64,000 bases of DNA, taken from Mycolicibacterium palauense. GTDB lineage: Bacteria; Actinomycetota; Actinomycetes; Mycobacteriales; Mycobacteriaceae. Each line of letters begins with the position of its first letter. Within the stretch, counting starts at the first letter, position 1. The stretch lies in assembly GCF_002592005.1 (NCBI RefSeq), contig NZ_NVQF01000018.1:19904-83903 (forward strand), given 5' to 3'. Made by a program: the position numbers and the translations under genes. The notes beneath the pieces were generated by a model. That model ran no database searches. It worked only from the letters and a program-made list of their open reading frames with translations, and was not told where the DNA came from. Shown piece after piece: positions 9,706-21,451 of the stretch.

Positions 9706-11778
9706 GTGCCCGATCCAGCGACGTACCGGCCCGCGCCCGGTTCCATCCCGGTCGAGCCCGGCGTGTACCGCTTCCTGGACGTCCACGGGCGGGTCATCTA
9801 CGTGGGCAAGGCCAAGAGCCTGCGCAGCCGGCTGACGTCCTACTTCGCCGATATCGCCGGCCTGCACCCGCGGACGCGGCAGATGGTCACCACGGCCGCC
9901 AAGGTGGAGTGGACGGTGGTCAACACCGAGGTCGAGGCGCTGCAGCTGGAGTACAACTGGATCAAGGAGTTCGATCCGCGCTTCAACGTCCGCTACCGCG
10001 ACGACAAGTCCTACCCGGTGCTGGCGGTCACGCTCAACGAGGAGTATCCGCGGTTGTTCGTCTACCGCGGACCACGCCGCAAGGGCGTGCGTTACTTCGG
10101 TCCGTACTCCCACGCCTGGGCCATCCGCGAAACGCTGGATCTGCTCACCCGGGTCTTTCCGGCGCGAACCTGCTCCAACGGAGTCTTCAAGCGGCACAGC
10201 CAGATCGGCAGGCCCTGTCTGCTGGGATACATCGACAAGTGTTCGGCGCCCTGTGTGGGTCGGGTGAGTGCCGAACAACACCGCAGGATCGTCGAGGACT
10301 TCTGCGACTTTCTGTCCGGCAAGACCGACAGGTTCGCCCGCGAACTCGAACAGCGGATGAACTCCGCCGCCGAGCAACTGGACTTCGAGAACGCCGCGCG
10401 GCTGCGCGACGACCTCTCGGCGCTGCGCCGGGCCCTGGAGAAGCAGGCGGTGGTGCTCGGTGACGGCACCGACGCCGACGTGATGGCGTTCGCCGAGGAC
10501 GAATTGGAGGCCGCGGTCCAGGTGTTCCACGTCCGCGGCGGCAGGGTCCGCGGCCAGCGCGGGTGGGTGATCGAAAAACCAAGCGAGCCAAGAGGACCCG
10601 GAGAGGTAGACGCGGCCGCGGCGGCCTCTGCGCAGCTGGTCGAGCAGTTTCTCACCCAGTTCTACGGTGAGCAGGCCGACCTCGGCGGGGCGGCCGACGA
10701 GGCCACCGCTCCAGTGCCCCGCGAGGTCCTGGTGCCCTGCCTGCCGCCCAACGCCGAGGAGGTCGCCGCGTGGCTCGGTGGGCTGCGCGGGGCCAAGGTG
10801 ACCCTGCGGGTGCCGCAACGCGGCGACAAGCGCGCCCTGGCCGAAACCGTGCACCGTAACGCGGTGGAGGCGCTGCAACAGCACAAGCTGCGCCGGGCCG
10901 GCGACTTCAACGCCAGATCGGCTGCCCTGCAGAGCATCCAGGATGCCCTCGGGCTGCAGGATGCGCCGCTGCGCATCGAGTGCGTGGACATCAGCCATGT
11001 CCAGGGCACCGATGTGGTCGCCTCGCTGGTGGTGTTCGAGGACGGCCTGCCGCGCAAGTCCGACTACCGGCACTACTCGATCAAGGAGGCCGCGGGCGAG
11101 GGGCGCTCCGATGACGTGGCGTCCATCGCCGAGGTCACCAGGCGCAGGTTCTGGCGGCACGTCCACGACGGCGGGCAGACCGCGCCGGAGCCTCCGCCCG
11201 ATGCCGAGCCCGGCTCGGCTGTTCCTGATGCCGTCGACCCGGCCCCGCCCCCGCAGCGTCCGCGCCGGTTCGCCTATCCCCCCAATCTCTACGTGGTCGA
11301 CGGCGGGGCGCCGCAGGTCAACGCCGCCGCGGGTGTGCTGGAGGAACTCGGGGTCACCGACGTCGCGGTGATCGGGCTGGCCAAGCGTCTGGAAGAGGTG
11401 TGGGTGCCGGGTGAGCCGGACCCGCTGATCATGCCGCGCAACAGCGAAGGTCTCTACCTGCTGCAGCGGATCCGAGACGAGGCACATCGATTCGCCATCA
11501 CCTTCCACCGCAGCAAGCGCTCGAAGCGCATGACGGCCTCGGCCCTGGACGCGGTGCCGGGCCTGGGCGAGCAGCGGCGCCGGGCGCTGGTCAGCCACTT
11601 CGGGTCGGTGGCGCGTCTCAAGCAGGCCACGGTGGAGGAGATCACCGCCGTGCCGGGGATCGGTGTCACGACCGCCACCGCGGTGCTGCAGGCGCTGGGC
11701 GGCGGGCAATCGGAGCGATCCCCCGCACCGGTCACCGGCGTGGGCGAAGATGAGACCGCTGAACGGGCATCGGGATGA
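9706..11778 (+). CDS. uvrC: Excinuclease ABC subunit C
   Basis: A 690-residue nucleotide-excision repair nuclease that makes both incisions around a UvrB-bound lesion. Domain order: GIY-YIG nuclease ([22 protein letters not shown], residues about 18-40), a Cys-rich segment ([11 protein letters not shown] and [15 protein letters not shown]), UVR domain ([21 protein letters not shown]), RNase H-like 5'-nuclease domain ([31 protein letters not shown]), and C-terminal helix-hairpin-helix pair. The TGA overlaps the rapZ ATG. A less conserved stretch rich in Pro and Glu lies at about residues 490-520. Confidence 0.97.
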   Translation: MPDPATYRPAPGSIPVEPGVYRFLDVHGRVIYVGKAKSLRSRLTSYFADIAGLHPRTRQMVTTAAKVEWTVVNTEVEALQLEYNWIKEFDPRFNVRYRDDKSYPVLAVTLNEEYPRLFVYRGPRRKGVRYFGPYSHAWAIRETLDLLTRVFPARTCSNGVFKRHSQIGRPCLLGYIDKCSAPCVGRVSAEQHRRIVEDFCDFLSGKTDRFARELEQRMNSAAEQLDFENAARLRDDLSALRRALEKQAVVLGDGTDADVMAFAEDELEAAVQVFHVRGGRVRGQRGWVIEKPSEPRGPGEVDAAAAASAQLVEQFLTQFYGEQADLGGAADEATAPVPREVLVPCLPPNAEEVAAWLGGLRGAKVTLRVPQRGDKRALAETVHRNAVEALQQHKLRRAGDFNARSAALQSIQDALGLQDAPLRIECVDISHVQGTDVVASLVVFEDGLPRKSDYRHYSIKEAAGEGRSDDVASIAEVTRRRFWRHVHDGGQTAPEPPPDAEPGSAVPDAVDPAPPPQRPRRFAYPPNLYVVDGGAPQVNAAAGVLEELGVTDVAVIGLAKRLEEVWVPGEPDPLIMPRNSEGLYLLQRIRDEAHRFAITFHRSKRSKRMTASALDAVPGLGEQRRRALVSHFGSVARLKQATVEEITAVPGIGVTTATAVLQALGGGQSERSPAPVTGVGEDETAERASG

Positions 11779-12713
11779 CGGACGGAACGGAGAACGTGGC
11801 ACCACGCAGCGCCCACAACCCCGGGGCGGAACCCGCGGGCGGACCCGAGCCGGGAATCGACGTGGTGCTGGTCACCGGGCTCTCCGGTGCCGGCCGCGGG
11901 ACCGCGGCCAAGGTTCTGGAGGATCTCGGCTGGTATGTCGCCGACAACCTGCCGCCGGAGCTGATCGCCAGGATGGTCGACCTGGGCCTGGCCGCCGGCT
12001 CGCGTATCACACAGCTGGCCGTGGTGATGGACGCCCGCTCGAAGGGGTTCACCGGCGACCTGGACTCGGTGCGCACCGAGTTGGCCACCCGCGGGATCGC
12101 GCCGCGGGTGTTGTTCATGGACGCCTCCGACGACATCCTGGTGCGGCGCTACGAGCAGAACCGGCGCAGTCACCCGCTGCAGGGGGACATGACCCTGGCC
12201 GAGGGCATCGCGGCCGAACGGGCGATGCTGGCCCCGGTGCGGGCCGGGGCGGACGTGGTGATCGACACCTCGAACCTGCCGGTGCCGCAACTGCGCGCCG
12301 GCATCGAACAGGTCTTCGGCGGCGAGAGTGCACCGCAGACCAGCGTCACCGTCGAATCCTTCGGATTCAAATACGGGCTGCCGATGGATTCCGACATGGT
12401 GATGGATGTGCGCTTCCTGCCCAATCCGCACTGGATCGACGAACTGCGTCCGCACAGCGGCCAGCACCCCGCGGTGCGTGACTACGTCCTTGGCCAACCG
12501 GGCGCGGCGCGGTTCCTGCAGACCTACCATGAACTGCTGGGCCTGGTTGTCGAGGGCTATCGGCGGGAGGGTAAGCGTTACATGACGGTGGCCATCGGGT
12601 GCACCGGCGGCAAGCATCGCAGCGTCGCCATCGCGGAGGCGCTCGCGCAACGGCTGCAGTCCGGGGACCGGCTGGCGGTGCGGGTGCTGCACCGGGATCT
12701 GGGCCGCGAATGA
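11775..12713 (+). CDS. rapZ: RNase adapter / nucleotide-binding protein RapZ
   Basis: A 312-residue P-loop protein. Walker A is [10 protein letters not shown] (about residues 36-45), the switch-like segment is [14 protein letters not shown], and the C-terminal domain holds [23 protein letters not shown] and [16 protein letters not shown], a phosphate-binding loop. In E. coli RapZ steers RNase E to a small RNA; the actinobacterial role is less clear. The ATG overlaps the uvrC stop and the TGA overlaps the yvcK ATG. Confidence 0.93.
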   Translation: MTDGTENVAPRSAHNPGAEPAGGPEPGIDVVLVTGLSGAGRGTAAKVLEDLGWYVADNLPPELIARMVDLGLAAGSRITQLAVVMDARSKGFTGDLDSVRTELATRGIAPRVLFMDASDDILVRRYEQNRRSHPLQGDMTLAEGIAAERAMLAPVRAGADVVIDTSNLPVPQLRAGIEQVFGGESAPQTSVTVESFGFKYGLPMDSDMVMDVRFLPNPHWIDELRPHSGQHPAVRDYVLGQPGAARFLQTYHELLGLVVEGYRREGKRYMTVAIGCTGGKHRSVAIAEALAQRLQSGDRLAVRVLHRDLGRE

Positions 12714-13744
12714 GTCATCGCATCGTGGCTCTCGGTGGCGGGCACGGCCTCTACGCCACCCTGTCGGCGGCGCGCCGGCTCACGCCCTATGTGACGGCCG
12801 TGGTCACCGTCGCCGACGACGGCGGATCCTCCGGGCGGCTGCGCGGCGAGCTGGACATCATTCCGCCCGGCGACCTGCGAATGGCGTTGGCCGCGTTGGC
12901 CTCCGACAGCCCGTACGGCAGACTGTGGGCCACCATCATCCAGCACCGGTTCGGGGGCACCGGTGCGCTGGCGGGCCACCCGATCGGCAACCTGATGCTC
13001 GCCGGGCTCAACGAGGTGCTCGGCGACCCGGTGGCCGCGCTCGACGAGCTGGGTCGCGTCCTGGGCGTCAAGGGGCGGGTGCTGCCGATGTGCCCGATCG
13101 CCCTGCAGATCGAGGCCGACGTCGCCGGGCTGGAGTCGGATCCGCGGATGAGCCGGGTCATTCGCGGCCAGGTGGCCATCGCCACCACCCCGGGCAAGGT
13201 GCGCCGGGTGCGGCTGCTGCCCGGCAATCCGCCGGCCACCCGACAGGCCGTCGACGCGATCATGGCCGCTGACCTGGTGGTGCTCGGTCCGGGCTCGTGG
13301 TTCACCAGCGTGATCCCCCACGTGTTGGTCCCCGAACTCGCCGCGGCGCTGCAGGCCACCCGGGCGCGCCGCGCGCTCGTGCTCAACCTGGCCGACGAAC
13401 CGGGGGAGACCGCCGGGTTCTCCGCCGAACGTCATCTGCACGTGCTGTCCCAGCACGCGCCGGATTTCACGGTCAACGACATCATCGTCGACGCGTCCCG
13501 GGTCCCCGCGGAGCGGGAACGCGAACAACTGCGCCGCAGCGCACGGATCCTCGATGCCCAAGTTCAGTTTGCTGACGTGTCCAGACCTGGTACACCTTTA
13601 CATGATCCGGCGAAGTTGGCGGCGGCACTGGAGGCGGTGCGCATGCGGGGGGACGTGCCGGTCCCACCCACCGCGCCGACACCGGCACCCGGTGTGGAGG
13701 GACCTACCGTGAACGTACCGAGAGGTGACTACCCGTGGCGATGA
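12710..13744 (+). CDS. yvcK: Gluconeogenesis factor YvcK/CuvA family
   Basis: A 344-residue protein of the CofD-like fold that binds UDP-sugars. It opens [19 protein letters not shown], with [17 protein letters not shown] at about residues 35-51 and [12 protein letters not shown] further on. In mycobacteria (CuvA, Rv1422) it localises to the growth pole and is needed for normal wall synthesis and cell shape. The ATG at 12710 overlaps the rapZ stop; the 3' end overlaps whiA by 10 bases. Confidence 0.93.
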   Translation: MSHRIVALGGGHGLYATLSAARRLTPYVTAVVTVADDGGSSGRLRGELDIIPPGDLRMALAALASDSPYGRLWATIIQHRFGGTGALAGHPIGNLMLAGLNEVLGDPVAALDELGRVLGVKGRVLPMCPIALQIEADVAGLESDPRMSRVIRGQVAIATTPGKVRRVRLLPGNPPATRQAVDAIMAADLVVLGPGSWFTSVIPHVLVPELAAALQATRARRALVLNLADEPGETAGFSAERHLHVLSQHAPDFTVNDIIVDASRVPAEREREQLRRSARILDAQVQFADVSRPGTPLHDPAKLAAALEAVRMRGDVPVPPTAPTPAPGVEGPTVNVPRGDYPWR

Positions 13745-14718
13745 CGGCCGAGGTCAAAGACGAACTGAGCCGATTGGTGGTCAACTCGGTCAGTGCCCGT
13801 CGTGCCGAGGTTGCCGCGCTGCTGCGTTTCGCCGGCGGTCTGCACATCGTCTCCGGGCGGGTGGTCGTGGAGGCCGAGGTCGACCTGGGCATCATCGCGC
13901 GGCGCCTGCGTAAGGACATCTTCGACCTCTACGGCTACAACGCAGTGGTGCATGTGTTGTCCGCCAGCGGTATTCGCAAGAGCACCCGCTATGTGGTGCG
14001 GGTGGCCAAGGACGGCGAGGCGCTGGCCCGCCAGACCGGCCTGCTGGACCTGCGGGGCCGCCCGGTGCGGGGCCTGCCGGCGCAGGTCGTCGGCGGCAGC
14101 GTGTCCGACGCCGAGGCGGCCTGGCGTGGTGCCTTCCTGGCCCACGGTTCCCTGACCGAGCCGGGCAGATCCTCCGCCCTGGAAGTCAGCTGCCCGGGTC
14201 CCGAGGCCGCCCTGGCGCTGGTGGGCGCGGCCCGCCGCCTCGGGGTGAGCGCCAAGGCCAGGGAGGTCCGGGGCGCCGATCGGGTGGTGGTGCGCGACGG
14301 TGAGGCCATCGGCGCGCTGCTGACCCGGATGGGTGCCCAGGACACCCGGTTGACGTGGGAGGAGCGGCGGATGCGCCGCGAGGTCCGGGCCACCGCCAAT
14401 AGGCTGGCGAACTTCGACGACGCCAACCTTCGCCGTTCGGCGCGCGCCGCGGTCGCCGCGGCGGCCCGGGTCGAACGCGCGCTGGAGATCCTCGGTGACA
14501 CCGTTCCCGATCATCTGGCCTCGGCCGGCAAGCTGCGGGTCGAGCACCGACAGGCCTCGCTGGAGGAACTGGGCCGGCTGGCGGATCCCCCGATGACGAA
14601 AGACGCTGTGGCCGGCCGAATTCGGCGTCTGCTGTCGATGGCGGACCGCAAGGCCAAGCAGGACGGCATCCCCGACACCGAGTCGGCGGTCACGCCGGAT
14701 CTTCTCGAGGACACCTGA
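13735..14718 (+). CDS. whiA: Sporulation/cell-division regulator WhiA
   Basis: A 327-residue DNA-binding protein. The N-terminal part is a degenerate LAGLIDADG homing-endonuclease fold ([37 protein letters not shown]); the C-terminal part is an HTH ([40 protein letters not shown]). It controls cell-division genes in actinobacteria. The GTG start lies inside the end of yvcK. Confidence 0.95.
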   Translation: MAMTAEVKDELSRLVVNSVSARRAEVAALLRFAGGLHIVSGRVVVEAEVDLGIIARRLRKDIFDLYGYNAVVHVLSASGIRKSTRYVVRVAKDGEALARQTGLLDLRGRPVRGLPAQVVGGSVSDAEAAWRGAFLAHGSLTEPGRSSALEVSCPGPEAALALVGAARRLGVSAKAREVRGADRVVVRDGEAIGALLTRMGAQDTRLTWEERRMRREVRATANRLANFDDANLRRSARAAVAAAARVERALEILGDTVPDHLASAGKLRVEHRQASLEELGRLADPPMTKDAVAGRIRRLLSMADRKAKQDGIPDTESAVTPDLLEDT

Positions 14719-14720
14719 GC

Positions 14721-14738
14721 CGGGGCCGGCCGGCCCCG
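14721..14738. terminator. Perfect GC palindrome after whiA
   Basis: CGGGGCCGGCCGGCCCCG is its own reverse complement and starts three bases after the whiA stop codon. No U-tract follows; it probably acts as an intrinsic-like terminator of the uvrC operon. Confidence 0.55.
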
Positions 14739-14788
14739 ATGTCCCCGCCGGTGGTGAACCTCTCCGCCACCTCGTCCGTATTCCTAGT

Positions 14789-16231
14789 ATGGACCCGTTG
14801 ACCGACCCCCTGAATTCGGCCCTGCGCCGTGCTTCGTCCCGGCTCGCGCCCCCGCCGACGCCGGTGGCGAGCGCGCTGATCCACACCACCGTGCTGGTGC
14901 TGTGGATCTCGCTGTTTCTCCTGGTGTTCGGGCACGGCGGGATCTTCGCGTGGTCGGTCGGGCTGGCCTACCTCGCCTACGACGCCGGCCTGCAGATCTT
15001 TACCGCGTGGCGTATTTCGCGGATCGTCGACGCGACCCCGGGGTCGACGCCGGAGCCGACCCGGCTCGCGGCGCCCACCACCATCGCAGTGCTGATCGCC
15101 GCCCACAACGAGGTGACCGCGCTGCCGGTCACCCTGACCGGGCTGCTGCGCCAGCACTCGCCGCCGGAGACGATCTACATCGCCGACGACGGCTCCACCG
15201 ACGGCACCGCCGAGATGCTGCGTGACCGCTACGGCCTGGACGAGGGGGCCGTTCGCGTCGAGAACACCACACTGCGGCTGGTCCGGTTGCCGCACGGTGG
15301 AAAAGCCAAGGCGCTCAACGCCGCGCTGCTGCTGGCCACCGAGGACGTGATCATCACGATCGACGCCGACACGGTCGTCGACCCCGCGGCGGTGGCCGCC
15401 GTGCGGCGCGAGTTCGCCGCGGAGCCGGAGCTCGTCGGTATCACCGGCGTCATCACGCCGGTGTGCGCACCCACCAGGACGGGCCGGGTCATGCAGTGGT
15501 TCCAGACCTATGAGTACATCCAGAACTTCCTGGCCCGCCACGCCTGGATGCAGCTGGACTGCCTGCAGCTGATCTCCGGTGCGTTCGCCGGGTTCCGTCG
15601 TCAGGCCGTGGTCGATGTCGGCGGGTTCGACGGGACCTGTCTGGTCGAGGACTACGAACTGGTGGCCCGGATGCAGCGTTACGCCGGTGATCACGGCCTG
15701 CGGTGGCGGTTCCGGGTGGTCGGCGACGCCCAGGCGCGGACCGAGGCGCCCGGATCGGTGCCGGAGTTCCTGCGGCAACGCCGCCGGTGGTTCGGCGGTT
15801 TTCTGCAGACGCAGTGGTGGTACCGGGCGATGGTCGGAGACCGCAGGCTGGGCACGCTGGGCACCGTGATGTTGCCGGTCAAGGCCTTCGACACCGTGCA
15901 GCCGCTCTACGGGCTGACCGCCTTCGCGCTGCTGATCTACTTTCTGGTGAGCGGACGGTCGGACATCCTGGGGCCGATTCTGCTCATCGTCGGAGGCAAG
16001 ATCGCCATCGACGTGGTGTTCCAGATCTGGTCGTTGCGCCGGTACCGGCGCTGGGTCAACGACCCGGCCCGCGGCAGTGCCGTGGCCACCGCGGCCGCCA
16101 CGCTGGTCGGTCCGCTCAGCTTCCAGCTACTTCTGCAGGCCGGCGCCGCCCTGGGCTGGATCGCCTTCCTCGGTGGAGCCCAGCAATGGGGTTCGGCCCA
16201 CCGGTTCGGGATGGCTGCCGACGATCGCTGA
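14789..16231 (+). CDS. Membrane-bound processive glycosyltransferase (GT2)
   Basis: A 480-residue protein with two N-terminal membrane segments (about 30-75) and three or four near the C-terminus (370-460). Between them is a GT2 catalytic domain with the processive-enzyme set D,D,D,Q(R)xRW: VLIAAHNE, YIADDGSTDGT, IITIDADTVV, LVEDYEL (catalytic base) and FLRQRRRWFGG. This architecture is shared with hyaluronan/cellulose/PNAG synthases and mycobacterial polyprenyl-sugar polymerases; the polymer is unknown. It is followed convergently by the primase gene, with a 12-bp palindrome (TGCCGGCCGGCA, 16234-16245) between the stops. The ATG at 14789 has no clear ribosome site. Confidence 0.85.
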   Translation: MDPLTDPLNSALRRASSRLAPPPTPVASALIHTTVLVLWISLFLLVFGHGGIFAWSVGLAYLAYDAGLQIFTAWRISRIVDATPGSTPEPTRLAAPTTIAVLIAAHNEVTALPVTLTGLLRQHSPPETIYIADDGSTDGTAEMLRDRYGLDEGAVRVENTTLRLVRLPHGGKAKALNAALLLATEDVIITIDADTVVDPAAVAAVRREFAAEPELVGITGVITPVCAPTRTGRVMQWFQTYEYIQNFLARHAWMQLDCLQLISGAFAGFRRQAVVDVGGFDGTCLVEDYELVARMQRYAGDHGLRWRFRVVGDAQARTEAPGSVPEFLRQRRRWFGGFLQTQWWYRAMVGDRRLGTLGTVMLPVKAFDTVQPLYGLTAFALLIYFLVSGRSDILGPILLIVGGKIAIDVVFQIWSLRRYRRWVNDPARGSAVATAAATLVGPLSFQLLLQAGAALGWIAFLGGAQQWGSAHRFGMAADDR

Positions 16232-16275
16232 CGTGCCGGCCGGCATCCCCGGGGGGCCACCGCGGCCGGGCGGGG

Positions 16276-17169
16276 CTAGTGCACGTCGCCGCGAACACGT
16301 GCCAGCCGGTGGCGTGCCTTGGTCAGGCCCTGGCCGCGCCGGCGCACCCCGTGCCAGGCATCGCCGCGACGGGACAGCCGCGCGCGCACCGAGGCCATCG
16401 TGTACTCGTCGGGTGTCACCGAATCCACCTCGTACCACTCGATGGGCGTCGACACCGGTGCACCCGGCCGGGCTCGCACGGCGTAGGGCGGCACCACGGT
16501 CTGCGCGTAGGCGTTCCGCATGATGTCGACGTACACCCGCGACCCGCGCTGGTCGCGACGTTGCTGGACCGTGAGCAACCGGGGCACGCGCTCGGCGACG
16601 GTCTCGGCCACCTCGCGCGCGAAAGTTCTTGTCCGGTTGAAATTCTCGGTGGGCCGCAGCGGAACCATGATGTGGAACCCGCGCGACCCGCTGGTCTTGA
16701 CCCACGAGGTCAGCCCGAGTTCGTGCAGGAACTCACCGAACACCGTGGTGGCCCGCTGTACCAGCGCGATGTCGTCGACCGAGGGGTCCAGGTCGAATAT
16801 CAACTGGTCGGGCATGTCCAGTGCCTTGGTGCGGCTGAGCCAGGTGTGCGGGGTGATGCAGGCCTGGTTGGCCAGGTAGACCAGCGCCTTGGCGCTGTTG
16901 ACGACCACCTGTGACTGCAGCCCCTCGGCGGTGTCCACCACGGCGGTGTCCAGCCAGTCGGGGAAGTGGGCGGGCGTGGCTTTCTCGTAGAAACCGGGTC
17001 CGGCCACCCCGTCGGGAAAACGCTGCATGCTGATCGGCCGATCGGTCAGGTAGGGCAGCATCACACCGGCCACCGCGGAGTAGTACTCCGCCAGGTCACG
17101 CTTGGTGAGGCCCGAATCGGCGAACAGCACCTTGTCGGGCCTGGATAACTCGACGCCTGAAACTGTCAC
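16276..17169 (-). CDS. LigD-type primase/polymerase domain protein (PolD-like)
   Basis: A 297-residue stand-alone archaeo-eukaryotic primase superfamily polymerase, as in the POL domain of NHEJ LigD. Diagnostic segments are VELSRPDKVLFADSGLTKRD at the start, IFDLDPS (catalytic metal pair, about residues 144-150), TSGSRGFHIMVP (nucleotide contact) and the third acidic region YVDIMRNAYAQTVV. No ligase or nuclease domain is attached, so it resembles mycobacterial PolD proteins that add ribonucleotides in gap repair. The GTG start at 17169 lies opposite gap, with a 197-bp divergent intergenic region. Confidence 0.88.
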   Translation of the reverse strand: MTVSGVELSRPDKVLFADSGLTKRDLAEYYSAVAGVMLPYLTDRPISMQRFPDGVAGPGFYEKATPAHFPDWLDTAVVDTAEGLQSQVVVNSAKALVYLANQACITPHTWLSRTKALDMPDQLIFDLDPSVDDIALVQRATTVFGEFLHELGLTSWVKTSGSRGFHIMVPLRPTENFNRTRTFAREVAETVAERVPRLLTVQQRRDQRGSRVYVDIMRNAYAQTVVPPYAVRARPGAPVSTPIEWYEVDSVTPDEYTMASVRARLSRRGDAWHGVRRRGQGLTKARHRLARVRGDVH

Positions 17170-17213
17170 CCGCCGCGGATACCCGCAAACTCCGGATTTT
17201 TAATCCATTGTGA

Positions 17214-18389
<1,176 letters not shown>

Positions 18390-18400
18390 GCGGCCGGGTC

Positions 18401-19639
18401 ATGGGTGTCAAGACCCTCGATGACCTGCTCGCCGAGGGGGTTGAGGGTCGGGGCGTGCTGGTGCGCTCCGACTTCAACGTTCCGCTCGACGAGAACCGCA
18501 CCATCACCGACCCGGGCCGCATCATCGCCTCGGTGCCGACGCTGAAGGCGCTGTCCGACGCCGGTGCCAAGGTGGTGGTGACCGCACACCTGGGCCGGCC
18601 CAAGGGTGCTCCGGACCCCAAGTTCTCGCTGGCGCCGGTCGCCCGGGACCTGGGGGAGCGGCTGGGCCGCCACGTCCAACTGGCCGGCGACGTGGTCGGG
18701 TCCGACGCGCTGGCCCGTGCCGAGGGTCTCACCGACGGCGACATCCTGATGCTGGAGAACATCCGCTTCGACCCGCGCGAGACCAGCAAGGATGAGGCCG
18801 AGCGTCAGGCACTGGCCAGGGCCCTGGTGGAGCTGGTCGGCGGGCCAGGATCGGGGGCGGCCTTCGTCTCCGACGGTTTCGGGGTGGTGCACCGCAAACA
18901 GGCCTCGGTCTATGACGTCGCCCAACTGCTGCCGAACTACGCCGGAACCTTGGTGGCCGCCGAGGTCAAGGTGCTCGAGCAGCTGACCGAATCCACCCAA
19001 CGGCCCTACGCCGTGGTGCTCGGCGGATCGAAGGTCTCCGACAAACTGGCCGTCATCGAGAACCTGGCGACCAAGGCCGACAGCCTGGTCATCGGTGGTG
19101 GTATGTGTTTCACATTCCTTGCCGCACAGGGGCTTTCAGTCGGGTCCTCGCTGTGCCAGGAGGAGATGATCGAGACGTGTAAGAAACTGCTCGACGACTA
19201 CGGCGATGTGATCCACCTCCCGGTGGACGTCGTGGTGGCACCGAAGTTCGCCGCCGACGCGCCGGCCCAGACGGTGCCCGCCGACCGGATCCCCGCGGAC
19301 CAGATGGGCCTGGACATCGGCCCGGAGTCGGTGAAGCGGTTCACCGCACTGCTGTCCAACGCCAAGACCGTCTTCTGGAACGGACCGATGGGCGTCTTCG
19401 AGTTCCCGGCCTTCGCGGCCGGGACGAAGGGGGTCGCCGAGGCCATCATCGGCGCCACCGCCAAGGGGGCGTTCAGCGTGGTGGGTGGCGGCGATTCGGC
19501 CGCCGCGGTGCGCCAGCTCGGGCTCGACGAAGACGGTTTCAGCCACATCTCCACCGGTGGCGGCGCATCCCTGGAATACCTGGAGGGCAAGACACTGCCC
19601 GGCATCGACGTCCTGGAGTCTGAGAACAATGGCACGTAA
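18401..19639 (+). CDS. pgk: Phosphoglycerate kinase
   Basis: A 412-residue enzyme making ATP and 3-phosphoglycerate from 1,3-bisphosphoglycerate. The substrate loop [15 protein letters not shown], the AHLGRPKG motif, the hinge region and the nucleotide-binding [13 protein letters not shown] and [11 protein letters not shown] are present. The ATG at 18401 gives [10 protein letters not shown], 11 bases after the gap stop. The 3' end overlaps the tpiA ATG by 11 bases. Confidence 0.98.
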   Translation: MGVKTLDDLLAEGVEGRGVLVRSDFNVPLDENRTITDPGRIIASVPTLKALSDAGAKVVVTAHLGRPKGAPDPKFSLAPVARDLGERLGRHVQLAGDVVGSDALARAEGLTDGDILMLENIRFDPRETSKDEAERQALARALVELVGGPGSGAAFVSDGFGVVHRKQASVYDVAQLLPNYAGTLVAAEVKVLEQLTESTQRPYAVVLGGSKVSDKLAVIENLATKADSLVIGGGMCFTFLAAQGLSVGSSLCQEEMIETCKKLLDDYGDVIHLPVDVVVAPKFAADAPAQTVPADRIPADQMGLDIGPESVKRFTALLSNAKTVFWNGPMGVFEFPAFAAGTKGVAEAIIGATAKGAFSVVGGGDSAAAVRQLGLDEDGFSHISTGGGASLEYLEGKTLPGIDVLESENNGT

Positions 19640-20414
19640 GCCGCTCATCGCGGGTAACTGGAAGATGAACCTCAACCACTTCGAGGCCATCGCTCTGGTG
19701 CAGAAGATCGCCTTCTCCCTGCCCGACAAGTACTTCGACAAGGTCGACGTCACCGTCATCCCGCCGTTCACCGACCTGCGTAGCGTGCAGACCCTGGTCG
19801 ACGGTGACAAGCTGCGGCTGACCTACGGTGCCCAGGACCTCTCCCAGCACGATTCGGGCGCCTACACCGGCGACGTCAGCGGGGCGTTCCTGGCCAAACT
19901 GGGCTGCACCTATGTCGTCGTCGGGCATTCCGAGCGGCGCACCTACCACCACGAGGACGACGCCCTGGTGGCCGCCAAGGCCGCCGCGGCGCTCAAGCAC
20001 GAGCTCATCCCGATCGTCTGCATCGGGGAGGGCCTCGACGTGCGCGAGGCAGGCCAGCACGTCGACTACAACGTCGCGCAGCTGCGGGGCTCGTTGGCGG
20101 GGCTGTCCGCCGAACAGATCGCCACGGTGGTCATCGCCTACGAACCGGTCTGGGCCATCGGCACCGGCCGGGTGGCCAGCGCCGCCGACGCCCAGGAGGT
20201 GTGCGCGGCGATTCGCGCCGAACTCGCGGAATTGGCCTCCCCGGCGGTGGCCGACGCGGTACGCGTGCTCTACGGCGGCTCGGTCAACGCCAAGAACGTC
20301 GGCGAGATCGTCGGCCAGGACGACGTCGACGGCGCGCTGGTCGGCGGAGCCTCCCTCGACGGTGAGCAGTTCGCGATGCTCTCGGCCATCGCCGCGGGCG
20401 GACCCCTGCCCTGA
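19629..20414 (+). CDS. tpiA: Triosephosphate isomerase
   Basis: A 261-residue TIM barrel. Catalytic residues are visible: Lys in AGNWKMN, His in VVGHSERR, and Glu in [11 protein letters not shown]. The phosphate-binding [10 protein letters not shown] is near the end. The start is inside the last codons of pgk. A 24-bp tandem repeat array starts seven bases after the stop. Confidence 0.98.
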   Translation: MARKPLIAGNWKMNLNHFEAIALVQKIAFSLPDKYFDKVDVTVIPPFTDLRSVQTLVDGDKLRLTYGAQDLSQHDSGAYTGDVSGAFLAKLGCTYVVVGHSERRTYHHEDDALVAAKAAAALKHELIPIVCIGEGLDVREAGQHVDYNVAQLRGSLAGLSAEQIATVVIAYEPVWAIGTGRVASAADAQEVCAAIRAELAELASPAVADAVRVLYGGSVNAKNVGEIVGQDDVDGALVGGASLDGEQFAMLSAIAAGGPLP

Positions 20415-20420
20415 GAGCCG

Positions 20421-20516
20421 GCCGGGGTCTTCTGGCCGAGCACGGCCGGGGTCTTCTGGCCGAGCACGGCCGGGGTCTTCTGGCCGAGCACGGCCGGGGT
20501 CTTCTGGCCGAGCACG
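20421..20516. repeat. 24-bp tandem repeat, 4 exact copies, between tpiA and secG
   Basis: Copies begin at 20421, 20445, 20469 and 20493 (unit gccggggtcttctggccgag plus cacg), with a partial fifth. Each unit carries inverted GGCC pairs that could form small hairpins. The array ends 37 bp before the secG -10 hexamer. Confidence 0.95.
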
Positions 20517-20552
20517 GCCGGGGCGGTGCACCGCCACACCGGGCCCACCAGG

Positions 20553-20558
20553 TACCCT
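20553..20558 (+). promoter_or_regulatory. -10 element for secG (leaderless type)
   Basis: TACCCT with seven bases to the ATG at 20566. It shows secG can be transcribed apart from the glycolysis operon. Confidence 0.5.
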
Positions 20559-20565
20559 GACGACT

Positions 20566-20802
20566 ATGGAGTTGGCCCTCGAGATCATCCTGGTGGTCAC
20601 CAGCGTGCTGGTGGTGCTGCTGGTGCTGCTGCACCGTGCCAAGGGTGGTGGGCTCTCGTCGCTGTTCGGCGGCGGTGTCCAGTCCAGCCTGTCGGGGTCC
20701 ACGGTGGTCGAGAAGAACCTCGACCGGCTGACCCTGTTCGTCACGGGCATCTGGCTGGTCTCCATCATCGGGATGGGCCTGCAGATCAAGTACGGCGCCT
20801 GA
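20566..20802 (+). CDS. secG: Preprotein translocase subunit SecG
   Basis: A 78-residue membrane protein with two membrane segments (about 1-22, ALEIILVVTSVLVVLLVLLH, and about 53-72, LTLFVTGIWLVSIIGMGL) joined by the conserved RAKGGGLSSLFGGG cytoplasmic loop. It assists SecYEG-driven export. Its position after tpiA is conserved in mycobacteria. Confidence 0.96.
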   Translation: MELALEIILVVTSVLVVLLVLLHRAKGGGLSSLFGGGVQSSLSGSTVVEKNLDRLTLFVTGIWLVSIIGMGLQIKYGA

Positions 20803-20848
20803 CGCCGGACACGCAGCCTTCGGCCTCCTTCGGCCTCGAGTCTCTGAG

Positions 20849-21268
20849 ATGGGCGGGCCGGCGGATCCCCGACAGCCACCGGGCCAGTTTCTGGCTTTCA
20901 GCGCCCACTACTGCCCGCTGGCGCTGATGCTGGCGCTGACGCCGCCCACGGTGGCGGTCAACGGCCATCCGGTCGCGACCAACGGATGGGGCCGCACCCT
21001 GATTCCGGTGTGGCCGGGCGCCACACACGTGCACGTACACGTGCCCTACCTGTTGCCGCCGCGCATCGGCCCGGCCGACTGCACCGTGGCGATCGCCCCC
21101 GGCCAGACCGTGGCGCTCGAATACCGGGCGCCGCTGTGGTCGTTCGGCCGCGGCAGCCTGGGGCCACCGCCACAGCCCTACAACGGTGCCCGCGTGGCGG
21201 TGGGGCTGTTGGTGGCCGCCCTGGTGATCCTGGCGATCGGGCTGGCGGTCGTTCTGGTCAGTAGCTGA
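20849..21268 (+). CDS. Hypothetical membrane-anchored protein
   Basis: A 139-residue protein of unknown function. The N-terminal 100 residues are a soluble beta-rich segment (TVAVNGHPVATNGWGRTLIPV, HVHVHVPYLLPPR, VALEYRAPLWSF). The C-terminus is one membrane helix (about 113-137, VAVGLLVAALVILAIGLAVVLV), predicting a tail anchor or short exported tip. The ATG at 20849 lies 46 bp after secG. The stop codon is inside the first unit of a degenerate 12-bp repeat array. Confidence 0.65.
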   Translation: MGGPADPRQPPGQFLAFSAHYCPLALMLALTPPTVAVNGHPVATNGWGRTLIPVWPGATHVHVHVPYLLPPRIGPADCTVAIAPGQTVALEYRAPLWSFGRGSLGPPPQPYNGARVAVGLLVAALVILAIGLAVVLVSS

Positions 21269-21348
21269 TCCGCTGCCTGATCCCTGGGCTGATCCCTGGG
21301 CTGATCCGTGGTCTGATCGTGCGGGTTGATCGTGGGGTTGATCGGCGG
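21265..21348. repeat. Degenerate 12-bp tandem array (7 units) over a stop codon
   Basis: Units start at 21265, 21277, 21289, 21301, 21313, 21325 and 21337; CTGATCCCTGGG occurs twice and the others diverge progressively (for example GTTGATCGTGGG). TGA of the upstream gene is part of unit 1. It lies in the 183-bp gap before ppc. Confidence 0.8.
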
Positions 21349-21439
21349 CCGAGGGGACACCCACCGGGGACGCTGCCCTCCGTGGCGCCGCGGGCACCGG
21401 CGCGGTCGACCTCGCCCTGCAGCCTCAATCCGGCTCGCC

Positions 21440-21445
21440 GATACT
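21440..21445 (+). promoter_or_regulatory. -10 element for ppc (leaderless type)
   Basis: GATACT with six bases to the ATG at 21452. Confidence 0.5.
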
Positions 21446-21451
21446 TGGTGG

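Noticed and set aside
20284..20634. Minus-strand frame through the 24-bp array (PRPCSARR repeats)
   Set aside because: Repeat-driven open frame overlapping tpiA and secG, without a start signal.
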